A stretch of DNA of 64,000 nucleotides from Rubripirellula tenax (GTDB lineage Bacteria; Planctomycetota; Planctomycetia; Pirellulales; Pirellulaceae), in assembly GCF_007860125.1 (NCBI RefSeq), contig NZ_SJPW01000002.1, positions 781,052 through 845,051 on the forward strand. The letters run 5' to 3'. Below are positions 19,008 through 28,300 of the stretch, in pieces; position 1 is the stretch's first letter, and each line of letters begins with the position of its first letter. Position numbers and translations under genes: made by a program. The notes under the pieces were generated by a model. The model saw nothing but the letters and a program-made list of their open reading frames with translations. It ran no database searches and had not been told where the DNA came from.

Positions 19008-19358
19008 ATGAATTTCCGAATTGATGACGAAGTCGAAGTGATCGCCGGTGCCGACAAAGGGCATCGTGGTAAGATCCTGAAGATCGACCGTAAAGCAAAT
19101 AAGATCGTCGTCGAAGGTGCGGGTCGCGTTTGGAAACACGTGCGACGTAGCCAGAAGAATCCGCAAGGCGGACGATTGAATAAAGAAATGCCGATTGCGG
19201 CGAGCAACGTGATGTTGGTCGACCCACAATCGGGCAAACCGACGCGAGTCGGTGTTCGTTTCCTTGCCGACGGCAGCAAAGAACGATTCGCAAAGAAGAG
19301 TGGCAACAGCCTCGGAAAAATCGCGCCGGCTCGAGCTCAACACGCCGCCAAGGCGTAG
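19008..19358 (+). CDS. rplX: 50S ribosomal protein L24
   Basis: 116 residues. The KOW motif is present (DDEVEVIAGADKGHRGKILKIDRKANKIVVEG), then RVWKHVRRSQKNPQGGRLNKEMPIAASNVML and PTRVGVRFLADGSKERFAKKSG. It initiates large-subunit assembly. The C-terminal LGKIAPARAQHAAKA is a short extra tail. Confidence 0.96.
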   Translation: MNFRIDDEVEVIAGADKGHRGKILKIDRKANKIVVEGAGRVWKHVRRSQKNPQGGRLNKEMPIAASNVMLVDPQSGKPTRVGVRFLADGSKERFAKKSGNSLGKIAPARAQHAAKA

Positions 19359-19382
19359 AGGCCGGACTTCACGGCAAAGCCA

Positions 19383-19442
19383 TCCGGTTTTACTGAACTC
19401 CGGTTTTACTGAACACTGAACACTGCTAACCGAAAACTGTTT
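19383..19442 (+). repeat. compound tandem repeat before rplE
   Basis: Two direct copies of a 16-nt unit containing CCGGTTTTACTGAA run into five 7-nt units (ACTGAAC, ACTGAAC, ACTGCTA, ACCGAAA, ACTGTTT; starts 19408, 19415, 19422, 19429, 19436). The array ends 3 nt before the rplE ATG. Confidence 0.75.
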
Positions 19443-19445
19443 CTG

Positions 19446-20018
19446 ATGTCCGACAAACCCCGCATGCAAGTCCGTTACGAGGATGTCATTCGCCAAGCGA
19501 TGACTGAGAAGTTCGGCTACAAAAATTCTCATCAAATTCCTCGGCTGGAAAAGGTCTCCCTAAACATGGGTGTCGGCCAAGCGATTGGTGACAAGAAGAT
19601 TCTTGATCTTGCATTCGAAGCGATGACGGAAATCGCTGGTCAAAGACCAGTGATGACAGTCGCTCGCCAGTCGATTGCGAACTTTCGGCTTCGCGAAGGC
19701 ATGCCGATCGGTTGCATGGTGACCATCCGTCGCCAACGAATGTATGAGTTCATGGACCGCTTGGTCTCGATCGTATTACCTCGGGTTCGTGACTTTCGCG
19801 GAATCAATCGCAAGGCCTTTGACGGTCGCGGCAACTACACACTCGGTCTGACCGAATTGTTGGTGTTCCCCGAATTGAACCCTGACAAATTCACGCGGCC
19901 TCAAGGCATGAACATCACGGTCGTCACGTCGGCAAAGACGAACGACGAAGCTCGTGAACTGTTGGCGTTGTTCGGCATGCCGTTCAAGGCTGAGAAAAAG
20001 GCGACTGACGCCGCTTGA
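19446..20018 (+). CDS. rplE: 50S ribosomal protein L5
   Basis: 190 residues. The conserved blocks [54 protein letters not shown] and the C-terminal [27 protein letters not shown] are complete. L5 binds 5S rRNA and P-site tRNA. Length is a little over the usual ~180, due to a longer N-terminus and a basic tail. A 70-nt spacer with one more decayed repeat separates it from rpsN. Confidence 0.97.
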   Translation: MSDKPRMQVRYEDVIRQAMTEKFGYKNSHQIPRLEKVSLNMGVGQAIGDKKILDLAFEAMTEIAGQRPVMTVARQSIANFRLREGMPIGCMVTIRRQRMYEFMDRLVSIVLPRVRDFRGINRKAFDGRGNYTLGLTELLVFPELNPDKFTRPQGMNITVVTSAKTNDEARELLALFGMPFKAEKKATDAA

Positions 20019-20060
20019 TCGAACTGCACATTGCAGATTGATTTTAACAATATTCTTTGG

Positions 20061-20088
20061 ACCTGTAACAAGAAACCTGAGTCACCCT
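20061..20088 (+). repeat. short 7-nt repeat before rpsN
   Basis: ACCTGTA at 20061, a decayed unit at 20068 and ACCTGAG at 20075 are in 7-nt register, running up to the GTG start of rpsN at 20089. Confidence 0.6.
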
Positions 20089-20274
20089 GTGGCAAGTAAA
20101 TCGAAAATCGCGAAGTCGAAGCGTCCCCCAAAGTTCAGTTCTCGTAAAGAGAACCGTTGCAAGTTTTGTGGGCGTCCTCGATCGGTTTACCGGAAGTTCG
20201 GGCTGTGTCGGATTTGTTTCCGTGAGAACGCTAACATGGGATTGATCCCAGGCGTTCGTAAGGCCAGCTGGTAA
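20089..20274 (+). CDS. rpsN: 30S ribosomal protein S14, zinc-binding type
   Basis: 61 residues from GTG 20089 ([16 protein letters not shown]). It is the short zinc-ribbon form: Cys24-x2-Cys27 ... Cys40-x2-Cys43 ([22 protein letters not shown]), followed by the invariant [11 protein letters not shown] end. The in-frame extension upstream of the GTG overlaps rplE and is not real. It belongs to the late-assembling head proteins. Confidence 0.96.
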   Translation: MASKSKIAKSKRPPKFSSRKENRCKFCGRPRSVYRKFGLCRICFRENANMGLIPGVRKASW

Positions 20275-20301
20275 AGGTCCAACAGGGGAGCTGACAATAT
20301 T

Positions 20302-20700
20302 ATGATGACTGATCCAATTGCCGACATGCTGACTCGAATCCGCAACGCCGTACGCGTCGAGAAGCCCTACGTGGACATCCCGACAAGTCGGTTCAAGAAG
20401 GGAATCGCCGACGTTCTTAAACGCGAAGGTTTCATTTGGGACTGGAAAGAGATTGACGAAGAAAACCCGACGGCAACGCTTCGACTTGAATTGAAGTATG
20501 GCCCCAACGGTGAACGCGTCATCCAAACGATCAAACGGGTGAGTTCGCCCGGTCGTCGGCTTTACAGCCGCGGCAAAGAACTCAAGCCAGTTCTTGGTGG
20601 CCTCGGCATCCGGATCATCAGCACCAGCCGTGGTGTATTGAGCGACCGGGAAGCTCGACGTGACAACCTGGGCGGCGAAGTGCTTTGCGAAGTCGCTTAG
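20302..20700 (+). CDS. rpsH: 30S ribosomal protein S8
   Basis: 132 residues from tandem ATGs at 20302/20305. MTDPIADMLTRIRNAVRVEKPYVDIPTSRFKKGIADVLKREGF and the C-terminal GLGIRIISTSRGVLSDREARRDNLGGEVLCEVA are typical. S8 is a primary 16S rRNA binder and, in E. coli, the translational repressor of the spc operon; conservation of that control here is not shown by the sequence. Confidence 0.97.
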   Translation: MMTDPIADMLTRIRNAVRVEKPYVDIPTSRFKKGIADVLKREGFIWDWKEIDEENPTATLRLELKYGPNGERVIQTIKRVSSPGRRLYSRGKELKPVLGGLGIRIISTSRGVLSDREARRDNLGGEVLCEVA

Positions 20701-20796
20701 TCGGCGAGTCGTTAGACGCATTGAAGTGATGCTTGCCGCACATCCGGCGAGCCGATTTGAAGACCATCAATACCTGATTGAAACAAAGCATTAGAC

Positions 20797-21342
20797 ATGA
20801 GTCGCGTTGGAAATAAGCCGGTGCCAGTAACGGATGGTGCGAAAGTATCGTTCTCCGGCAACACGATCGAAGTCGAAGGCGCCAAGGGCAAGCTGACTTT
20901 CGAACATCGCCCCGAAGTCTCCGTTGCGGTCAACGAAGATGACAACACGCTTGTCGTCACTCGTCAGAATGACGAACGAACATCACGCGAGCTGCACGGT
21001 TTGACCCGCGCAGTGATCGCCAACATGATCGAAGGCGTGACCAAGGGCTATGAAAAGAAGCTCGAGATTGTAGGCGTCGGCTATTTGGCTGCGATCTCAG
21101 GTGATACGATTCAACTTCGGGTCGGTTACGCAAACGAGTTGCATCGCAAAATCCCCAGCGACTTGAACGTGACCTGTCCCGATCAAACACACATCGTGAT
21201 TCAGGGATGCGACAAGCAATCGGTCGGCCAGTTCGCCGCTGAATTGCGTTCGCTCCGCAAACCCGAGCCTTACAAGGGCAAGGGTGTTCGCTATCAGGGC
21301 GAACAAGTCAAGATCAAGGCCGGTAAGTCGGCAACCAAGTAA
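20797..21342 (+). CDS. rplF: 50S ribosomal protein L6
   Basis: 181 residues, normal for L6. MSRVGNKPVPVTDGAKVSFSGNTIEVEGAKGKL starts it; the C-terminal repeat includes GCDKQSVGQFAAELRSLRKPEPYKGKGVRYQGEQV, the sarcin-ricin-loop-binding signature. A 107-nt spacer separates it from rplR. Confidence 0.97.
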   Translation: MSRVGNKPVPVTDGAKVSFSGNTIEVEGAKGKLTFEHRPEVSVAVNEDDNTLVVTRQNDERTSRELHGLTRAVIANMIEGVTKGYEKKLEIVGVGYLAAISGDTIQLRVGYANELHRKIPSDLNVTCPDQTHIVIQGCDKQSVGQFAAELRSLRKPEPYKGKGVRYQGEQVKIKAGKSATK

Positions 21343-21449
21343 GCGTTCCACCGATTGCGGCGGAAAAAACACAATTCCGCGGCTCGCCAAGAAAACGAGT
21401 CGCCCCACGAACCATTGCTTAGGCCGATCCACAATCGATCGGACACAAA

Positions 21450-21812
21450 ATGGACAAGAACCGAAAGATCCAAAAGAAACGACTCCGCCGACGAAACCAC
21501 GTGCGCAACAAACTGCGTGGCTCGGCCGACCATCCTCGCATGTGTATTCACCGATCGCTCAAACACTTCAGTGTTCAGTTGATCGATGACTTGGCCGGCA
21601 AGACCCTTGCCAGCGCCAGCACTCGCGACAAGGGTGCCTCGGTTTCCGTCGGCGGCAATTGCGATGGTGCGTCCGCGGTTGGTCGCATGATCGCTGAAAA
21701 AGCCAGTGCCGTCGGAATCACTGCTGTCCGGATGGACCGCGGTCACAACAAATACCACGGACGCGTCAAGGCGTTCGCCGAGGCTGCCCGCGAAAGCGGC
21801 TTGCAGTTTTAG
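21450..21812 (+). CDS. rplR: 50S ribosomal protein L18
   Basis: 120 residues: MDKNRKIQKKRLRRRNHVRNKLRG basic tail, HPRMCIHRSLKHFSVQLIDD, and GHNKYHGRVKAFAEAARESGLQF at the end, all L18 features. Binds 5S rRNA with L5. Start ATG 21450; the 107-nt gap upstream holds a small CTCG/CGAG inverted pair only. Confidence 0.96.
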   Translation: MDKNRKIQKKRLRRRNHVRNKLRGSADHPRMCIHRSLKHFSVQLIDDLAGKTLASASTRDKGASVSVGGNCDGASAVGRMIAEKASAVGITAVRMDRGHNKYHGRVKAFAEAARESGLQF

Positions 21813-21876
21813 CTCACCGAAGATTCACGCGTTCCCCATCAACGATCAAGAAAAGTCCTGAAAGAGGATAAATACC

Positions 21877-22434
21877 ATCAGTAATTCATCACAAAATCGC
21901 GGCGGTGGTGGCGGCGGCGGACGCGGAAAGCGTAAGCAAGAAGAATCTGCCGTTCCAGACGGCATGCTCGATCGCGTCGTCAAAATCAAGCGTTGTGCTG
22001 CGGTGGTCAAAGGTGGTCGTCGCTTCAGCTTCGCCGCTATGGTCGTCGTCGGTGACGGCAGCGGACGTGTGGGCTGGGGCTATGGCAAGGCCAACGAAGT
22101 TCCACCAAGTGTTCAAAAGGCACAGAAGCAAGCTAGCCGTAGCTTGATCGAAGTCCCTTTGGTCAAAGGCACGATTCCTCACCAAGTCACCGGCAAGTAC
22201 GGTGCTGCACAAGTGTTGCTGGTGCCTGCGGGTGCAGGTACCGGTATCATCGCTGGTCAAGCGGTACGTGCGGTCTGCGAAGCTACCGGAATCCACGACA
22301 TTCTGACTAAGTCGTACGGCACCAACAATCCTGTCACTTTGGTCAAAGCGACCGTCGACGCACTATCAAAACTGCGTACGGTCGACCAAGTCGCCGCACT
22401 TCGTGGTTTGACCGTCGAAGAACTGACTTCTTAA
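21877..22434 (+). CDS. rpsE: 30S ribosomal protein S5 (apparent ATC start)
   Basis: S5 is certain: VVKGGRRFSFAAMVVVGDGSGRVGWGYGKANEVP and GTGIIAGQAVRAVCEATGIHDILTKSYG. The first ATG in frame is at 21964 and gives 156 residues. Upstream of it lie 29 more in-frame codons with protein-like content (SNSSQNR, a run of seven Gly, RGKRKQEESAVPDG). They begin with an ATC at 21877, placed 9 nt after AAAGAGG. No ATG, GTG or TTG occurs between the upstream TGA (21859) and 21964. I therefore favour initiation at ATC (185 residues), with ATG 21964 as the alternative. Confidence 0.85.
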   Translation: MSNSSQNRGGGGGGGRGKRKQEESAVPDGMLDRVVKIKRCAAVVKGGRRFSFAAMVVVGDGSGRVGWGYGKANEVPPSVQKAQKQASRSLIEVPLVKGTIPHQVTGKYGAAQVLLVPAGAGTGIIAGQAVRAVCEATGIHDILTKSYGTNNPVTLVKATVDALSKLRTVDQVAALRGLTVEELTS

Positions 22435-22450
22435 TCCACTGAGTCCGAAA

Positions 22451-22474
22451 AGAGGCGGTTAACATCTCGCCTCT
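22451..22474 (+). terminator. hairpin in the rpsE-rplO gap
   Basis: AGAGGCG (22451-22457) pairs perfectly with CGCCTCT (22468-22474) across a 10-nt loop. It occupies the place where rpmD (L30) normally lies. No T-run follows, so it is more likely an RNA-processing or stability element than a full terminator. Confidence 0.4.
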
Positions 22475-22522
22475 GATGACTCGCCACTGAAATCACAGAC
22501 AAACGTTTTATCGGTTTTCGTC

Positions 22523-23020
22523 ATGCAACTTAACGATGTCCACCGCGGCATTCAAAAGAAACGCCCTCGCAAACGCATCGGTCGCGGTGTAGGCAGTGGT
22601 ACCGGCAAGACAGCCGGACGTGGTCACAACGGACACAAGAGCCGCAGCGGTTACAGCCGCAAGCCAACCTTCCAAGGTGGTGCGATGCCGATGATCCGTC
22701 GTGTTCCCAAGCGTGGTTTTAACAATCGCTGGGCCCAAGTCGTCTTCGCGGTGAACGTTGACCGTTTGAACGAAGCGTTCAACGACGGTGACAATGTCAC
22801 CTTGGAAGCACTCGCCGCCAAGGATCTTGCCAAAGGTACGTTTGACGAGGTGAAGATTCTCGGCGATGGTGAATTGACCAAGAGGCTCAACGTCACAGCT
22901 CACCGGTTCAGCAAGTCGGCCGAAGAAAAGATTCAAGCCGCTGGCGGAACGATCAACAAGCTGGTCGCCAAGCGAACACCGAAAGAACGCGTCGCGGACT
23001 TGAAAGCAGCAAAAGCTTAG
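22523..23020 (+). CDS. rplO: 50S ribosomal protein L15
   Basis: 165 residues. The Gly/Arg-rich N-terminus [55 protein letters not shown] is diagnostic, and the body ends with the L18e/L15-type [27 protein letters not shown]. Slightly longer than the usual ~145 residues. L30 is missing between S5 and L15, where the gap is only 88 nt. Confidence 0.97.
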   Translation: MQLNDVHRGIQKKRPRKRIGRGVGSGTGKTAGRGHNGHKSRSGYSRKPTFQGGAMPMIRRVPKRGFNNRWAQVVFAVNVDRLNEAFNDGDNVTLEALAAKDLAKGTFDEVKILGDGELTKRLNVTAHRFSKSAEEKIQAAGGTINKLVAKRTPKERVADLKAAKA

Positions 23021-23046
23021 TCGCTGGTCGCATTTGTTAAACGATG

Positions 23047-23106
23047 CTTAACGCCCAGCCGTAGGCGCCGGCCTTCGAGTTCCGGTGCCCACGGGTGGGC
23101 GTTAAG
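23047..23106 (+). repeat. nested 60-nt inverted repeat between rplO and secY
   Basis: The outer arms 23047-23062 and 23091-23106 are 16 nt with one mismatch; the inner arms 23064-23071 and 23082-23089 are 8 nt with one G-U. Together they form a nearly continuous stem with a 10-nt loop. It may end or attenuate the ribosomal transcript or be a copy of a dispersed palindromic element. Confidence 0.65.
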
Positions 23107-23108
23107 TC

Positions 23109-23159
23109 ATGGTTGGTATCGCTTGAGACCGCATCGGTCGTTAAACTTCGACCAACCAT
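23109..23159 (+). repeat. second inverted repeat upstream of secY
   Basis: ATGGTTGGT (23109-23117) is exactly complementary to ACCAACCAT (23151-23159). The 33-nt loop contains a small GACCG/CGGTC stem. Immediately next to the 60-nt hairpin, it makes the secY leader highly structured. Confidence 0.5.
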
Positions 23160-23229
23160 CATCTCTCCTTAAGATCCCGATGCCGAACCCTGTTCGTGCA
23201 TCCCAAGAATTCAAAGACGGACCTGACGC

Positions 23230-24624
23230 ATGTTTGAAAAGCTGCGCATCATTTTCTCGATTCCTGAGCTTCGCAAGAAGGTCATGCTGACAATTGGATT
23301 GTTGGCGATCTATCGAATCGGCTTCCACATCCCCTTGCCGATGATCGCGACGAACATCGGTGATGCGGGCGGAACCGCTTCGGAGTTTTTCGAGAAGATC
23401 ACCTTGTTCGCCGCGAGCGATCTTCGCGAAGCAACGATCTTCGGCCTCGGCATCATGCCGTACATCTCGGCGTCGATCATTTTTCAATTGCTGGGCAGCG
23501 TCTATAAGCCGCTCGAAGATTTGAAGAAAGAGGGCGAGGCTGGTCGAAAGAAGCTGAACGAATACACTCGTTATCTGACCGTGCTGATCTGCGTGGTTCA
23601 GTCTTACATGTACCTGAAATTCATGCTGATGTCGGGCGGCCCGTCCGGCAACGGGGACATCAACCCGAACTTCATGGCCAGCGATGGTTCATTGTTTTGG
23701 GGCTGGCAGTTCGTTGCCGTGTTGGTGATGACCTGCGGAACGGTATTCCTGATGTGGTTGGGCGAACAAATCGACGAGCATGGTATCGGTAACGGTATCA
23801 GCTTGCTGATCATGGCTGGCATTCTGGCTCAAATGCCAAAGGCACTGTACGAACTGGTTCGCAACATGAAGACCGAATTGACGGGGCTCAGCCGCGGCCA
23901 AATCGGGATTGAAACACTTGTGTTGCTGGTGGTGTTGTTCGTCGGCGTCGTGTTCGGTGTGGTGTTTATCACCCTGGGCCAACGCAAGATCCCGACTCAA
24001 TCGGCCAAGTTCACTCGTGGACGCCGTGTTTACGGCGGTACGCGTCAACACCTGCCGCTTCGCATCAACCAGGCGGGCGTTATGCCGATCATTTTCGCGA
24101 GCAGCTTGCTGATCATCCCCGGAATGTTGATGGGTGGAATGGCCAGTTTTGTGGGCAGTGAAAGTGCTTTGTTCAAACCCCTCAACCTGATCGGATTGAC
24201 GTTGAACGACCAAGGTTCGTTCGTGTTCAATCTGTTCTATGTCGTTTTGATTTTCTTCTTCTGCTACTTCTGGACGGCGATCACGTTCAACCCGAAGGAG
24301 ATGTCGGACAATCTGCGTGACAGCGGCACGTTCATTCCCGGTTATCGGCCGGGCAAGCGAACGACGGATTATCTTGAGAAGGTAATGGTTCGAATCACTT
24401 ACGTCGGTGCTGCTTTCCTTTCGATCGTCGCGATCGTGCCAACCATCGTTTACGGCTCGCTTGGCGTGCCCTATTCGATTGCCGGTTTCTATGGTGGCAC
24501 TGGTCTGTTGATCGCCGTCAGCGTGGCGTTCGACTTGGTTCAAAAGATCGACAGCCACTTGGTGATGCGAAACTATCGTGGACTACTCGAGGGCGCCGGC
24601 GGCGGTACCTCGCCCGTCGTCTAA
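23230..24624 (+). CDS. secY: preprotein translocase subunit SecY
   Basis: 464 residues with ten hydrophobic helices. Family motifs: IFGLGIMPYISASIIFQLL, NEYTRYLTV, GISLLIMAGILAQMP and GTRQHLPLRINQAGVMPIIFASSLL. SecY is the membrane channel of the Sec system. It is slightly longer than E. coli SecY (443). Its place after rplO is standard, but a 209-nt structured spacer sets it apart, so it may have its own promoter or attenuator. adk follows 46 nt later. Confidence 0.97.
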   Translation: MFEKLRIIFSIPELRKKVMLTIGLLAIYRIGFHIPLPMIATNIGDAGGTASEFFEKITLFAASDLREATIFGLGIMPYISASIIFQLLGSVYKPLEDLKKEGEAGRKKLNEYTRYLTVLICVVQSYMYLKFMLMSGGPSGNGDINPNFMASDGSLFWGWQFVAVLVMTCGTVFLMWLGEQIDEHGIGNGISLLIMAGILAQMPKALYELVRNMKTELTGLSRGQIGIETLVLLVVLFVGVVFGVVFITLGQRKIPTQSAKFTRGRRVYGGTRQHLPLRINQAGVMPIIFASSLLIIPGMLMGGMASFVGSESALFKPLNLIGLTLNDQGSFVFNLFYVVLIFFFCYFWTAITFNPKEMSDNLRDSGTFIPGYRPGKRTTDYLEKVMVRITYVGAAFLSIVAIVPTIVYGSLGVPYSIAGFYGGTGLLIAVSVAFDLVQKIDSHLVMRNYRGLLEGAGGGTSPVV

Positions 24625-24670
24625 TCGAGTTCCAAAGTCACCCTTTTTCCGCAACGATGAAGGTGTTTCA

Positions 24671-25240
24671 ATGCGAATCATCTTCATCGGTCCGCCGGGT
24701 GTCGGTAAAGGCACCCAGTGCAAGCGGTTAACCGAGCGATTAAGAATCCCCCACCTCTCAACGGGGGAGATGTTGCGGGGTACTCGCAACGAGTCGGCTC
24801 TCGGTCGCGTGGTGGCAAGCTATATCGATGGCGGGCGTTTGGCCCCCGATTACTTGGTCATGCGGATCGTCACGAAGCGATTGCTGGCGGCGGACTGCGA
24901 AGACGGTTGCCTCTTCGACGGATTTCCGCGGACGGTCAACCAAGCTCGGATGCTGGATGAATACCTGCCGACGAAGAATCGAAAGATCGACGTCGTGCTG
25001 AATCTGGTCGCCGATCAAGAAGAGCTGATTTCACGCTTGCTAAAACGTTCGCTCGTTGAGAATCGAGCCGACGATAACGCAGAAACGATTTCAGCGCGGC
25101 TGAGAGTTTTTCATACCCAAACGGCACCGGTGTTGGACTACTACAGCGGCCGCGATTTGGTCCGCACCATCGACGGCATGCATCCTCCCGAGGACGTCTT
25201 CGCCGCGATTGAGAAACACCTCGTGCCAAAACCGTCTTAG
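24671..25240 (+). CDS. adk: adenylate kinase (short-lid type)
   Basis: 189 residues from ATG 24671; the open frame to 24578 overlaps secY and is excluded. Walker A is GPPGVGKGTQ (residues 8-16), followed by HLSTGEMLR, the CLFDGFPRTVNQA motif and the C-terminal domain VLDYYSGRDLVRTIDG. The LID is short and has no zinc Cys residues. Val replaces the usual Ala in GPPGAGKGT. Interconverts AMP, ADP and ATP. The position directly after secY is the common spc-operon arrangement; map, infA, rpmJ and the alpha-operon genes do not follow. Confidence 0.93.
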   Translation: MRIIFIGPPGVGKGTQCKRLTERLRIPHLSTGEMLRGTRNESALGRVVASYIDGGRLAPDYLVMRIVTKRLLAADCEDGCLFDGFPRTVNQARMLDEYLPTKNRKIDVVLNLVADQEELISRLLKRSLVENRADDNAETISARLRVFHTQTAPVLDYYSGRDLVRTIDGMHPPEDVFAAIEKHLVPKPS

Positions 25241-25272
25241 ACGCATCGATTCGCTGGTATCCCAGCGTCCGT

Positions 25273-25292
25273 TCCGCCAACGTACTGGCGGA
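25273..25292 (+). terminator. hairpin after adk
   Basis: TCCGCCA (25273-25279) and TGGCGGA (25286-25292) form a perfect 7-bp stem with a 6-nt loop, 32 nt beyond the adk stop. No T-run follows. Likely marks the end of the ribosomal/secY/adk transcript, or a Rho-dependent or processing site. Confidence 0.4.
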
Positions 25293-25358
25293 CACTCTTC
25301 GCGTTGGCCTGTACAATGCAGACATTCTGGGCAGCTTCTTCAAGCATAGGTTTCCAAC

Positions 25359-28300
25359 GTGATCATTTCGAATTCGTCTTCTCAGGTTCGATCGCAATTT
25401 TGGGTTGCCGGGACGTTAGGAGTCATCGCCGTCATTGCGGGAATCTTGAGTCCGGCTTCCGCGTTGGCGCAAGGCTTTTTGCGTCCCATCACGGGCGCCC
25501 AATCAGGACGTTTTATTGAACCTCCGCGTGCGATCGAACAGCAGTTACGTGATGCTGACCGCGCATTGGGGGAAAAGCGTTACAGCGACGCCGTCGTGGC
25601 ACTGGGTGACTTGCTCTCTCGTGACGCCGAACAGATGGACGAGTCCGACCTTACCGGGCAAGACTTTTTTCTTGGCGCAGACGAAGCCGTTGTTGGAACG
25701 CCGTTGCAAATGAGTCTGTTTCGCGCGGCGCGTGAAATGATCGCTAGCCTTCCGTCGGCTGCGATGGAAACTTATGAACTGCGTTACGGGTCGATCGCAA
25801 AAAAATCACTGATCGCGGCCAGCGAGAATCGTGACTGGGAACAAGTCCGTGAAGTCCGACGTCGTTTCTTTCACACGCGTGCCGGTTACGAGGCGTCGTG
25901 GTTGTTGGCGCAACGCGAGATTTATAGCGGACATCCATTGGCGGCTTCGGTCCTATTGGACGATGTTGTCACCCATCCCGGCGCTATCAAGCATTTGGGA
26001 AACGGCGTGACCTTGCTGCATGCATCGGCGTGTCGTTTGGCGGATCGAAATGTTCCCGAACTGGGCGTCGGCGTCGTCACGCTGGCCGGCAAAGAAGAGA
26101 CGATTCCGGCTACGGACGATCAAGTGAATTGGCTTGCCAGGCATAGCGCACAACTGCCCAATTACGCGGCGGCAGAGACGTCGGATTACCCGATGTTTGG
26201 ATCAACGCCCAGCCGTAACGGTGGCTCCGCCGGACAATTACCGTTGACGAATCTGCGCTGGATGTTGAACACCACAGCGAGCCCGCGCCAAGAGCGGACA
26301 CTCCGAGACGTCGCGAACGAGTTGACGACCAGCGGGAAGTTGCCACCGCCGACATGGATGCCGATTCGAGTCGGCGAGCAGTTGCTGATGCGAACGACTG
26401 AGCGATTGGTGGGCGTCGACTATCGCACGGGAAAACGCCTGTGGACGTATCCCTGGCAAACCGCATTCGAAACCGCCGAAAGTGAAGATGTGGCGTTCGA
26501 CGAATTGACTGGCGAAGACGATGCCAGCGATCTGCTGACCCAACGCGTGTGGAATGACGTGCCCTACGGTCAAGTCACCAGCGACGGCGAGCGAGTTTTC
26601 ATGCTCAGTGATCTCGGTGAAGTCGAGATGGCGTCGTTGAGTCCGATGATCAATTTGCGAGGTACGCGCCCGGCCGACACTAGCACCAACACGTTGGTGG
26701 CGCTCGAAATGGCAACGGAGGGCAAGTTGCTATGGCGGCTGGGTTCCGGGGCCGATGAGAATTCGCCGCTCTCCGACGCATTCTTTTTGGGTCCGCCGCT
26801 GCCCGTTGACGGCCGACTCTATGTGATGGCTGAGATCGCAGGTGACATTAACCTGTCGTGTTTGGACCCGGCGACCGGCAAGGAAATATGGCGACAACAC
26901 TTGGTTGCCGTGGAATCGGGTGGGATCGATACGGATCCGATCCGACGGATCGCGGGCGCGATGCCGACGTACCACGAAGGCGTACTGGTCTGCCCCACCG
27001 GCGCCGGATCGACGGTCGCAATCGACCTTGGCGATCGGATGCTGCGTTGGGGCATGATGTATGAACGAAATACAGAAATGGTCCGCGCGTTCAACGGTCG
27101 CGGCGCGGGGATGGACGCCAGCCATTTGATGCAGCGTTGGGACAACGGAACTGCGATCGCAGAAGGTCAAACCGTTCTGGTCACGCCGATCGAAGCCGAC
27201 CGCCTATTCGGTTTCGACTTGTTGTCCGGCAGACCCTTGTTCCCCGAAAAAAATCGCGTCGAAATGCGGTACTTGGCCGGTATCCGTGACGGACATTTTC
27301 TTGTCGTCGGCAGCAACCAAGTTCGTGCGTTCGCGATCGATGAAAACGGAACAAACACTTGGACGACTCGCGATCTGATGACCGCCGGTCAACAGACCGC
27401 AGGACGTGGCGTTTTTGGCGATGGCAACTACTTAGTGCCTACGACAACGAACCAATTGGTTTTGATTTCGCTCGACGATGGATCGGTCATCGAGCGGAGG
27501 AACACTCGGTATCCACTGGGCAACTTGGTCGCAATCGATGGCGAAGTGATCGTGCAGAGCCCGACGGCTTTGTCGGTTGCGTTCGGCGAAGCAACGCTGG
27601 AACCGATCGTCAATCGAATGCTCTCAGAAAACCCGGATGACTTCGAAGCGTTAGTGCGAAAGTCAGAACTCTTGATCCAACGAAACCAACGCAGCGAAGC
27701 GTTGGAACTGCTCGAACGAGCACGACAGATGCAACCCGATAACGACGAAGTCCAAATGCTTAGCGTTTCCGCGATGCTTGGACTGTTGCGAGATGACGCC
27801 GAAGTTGATCCGGGATTGGTCGAAGCATTGGAAGCACTGATCGATCGCCCCGCTCAACGTGCCGAGCTGATGTCGCTTCGCATTCGCACATCACTTTCCA
27901 ACGGATCCTATGTCGAAGCGGCACAGCGATTGATCGACTTTTCGACGCTGGTGGTTTCTGAGCCCATGCTGGAATCGGTCTCGGACCAAGTCATCAATGA
28001 CCCGTCGCGACAATGCACCATGGACAGCTGGTTGGCGGCGAGGTCGGCTGAAATTGCGAATTCGGCATCGGCCGACGACTTAGCGAAGGTTAACCAACTC
28101 CTTTCCAAATTGATGGAATCGCGTCGCCAGTCATCAACGACTCTCGTCGACCGAATCTACCATCACTTTCGCCCTTTCGACGGCGTCAAGGGACTTCGCG
28201 ACGAGCTGATCGATCGATATCAATCGACCGGCGAGTTTTTGAAATGGGAACGACTGATACTGGGTTCTCGCGTTGCATCCCCCCAATCGCTCGAGTCATG

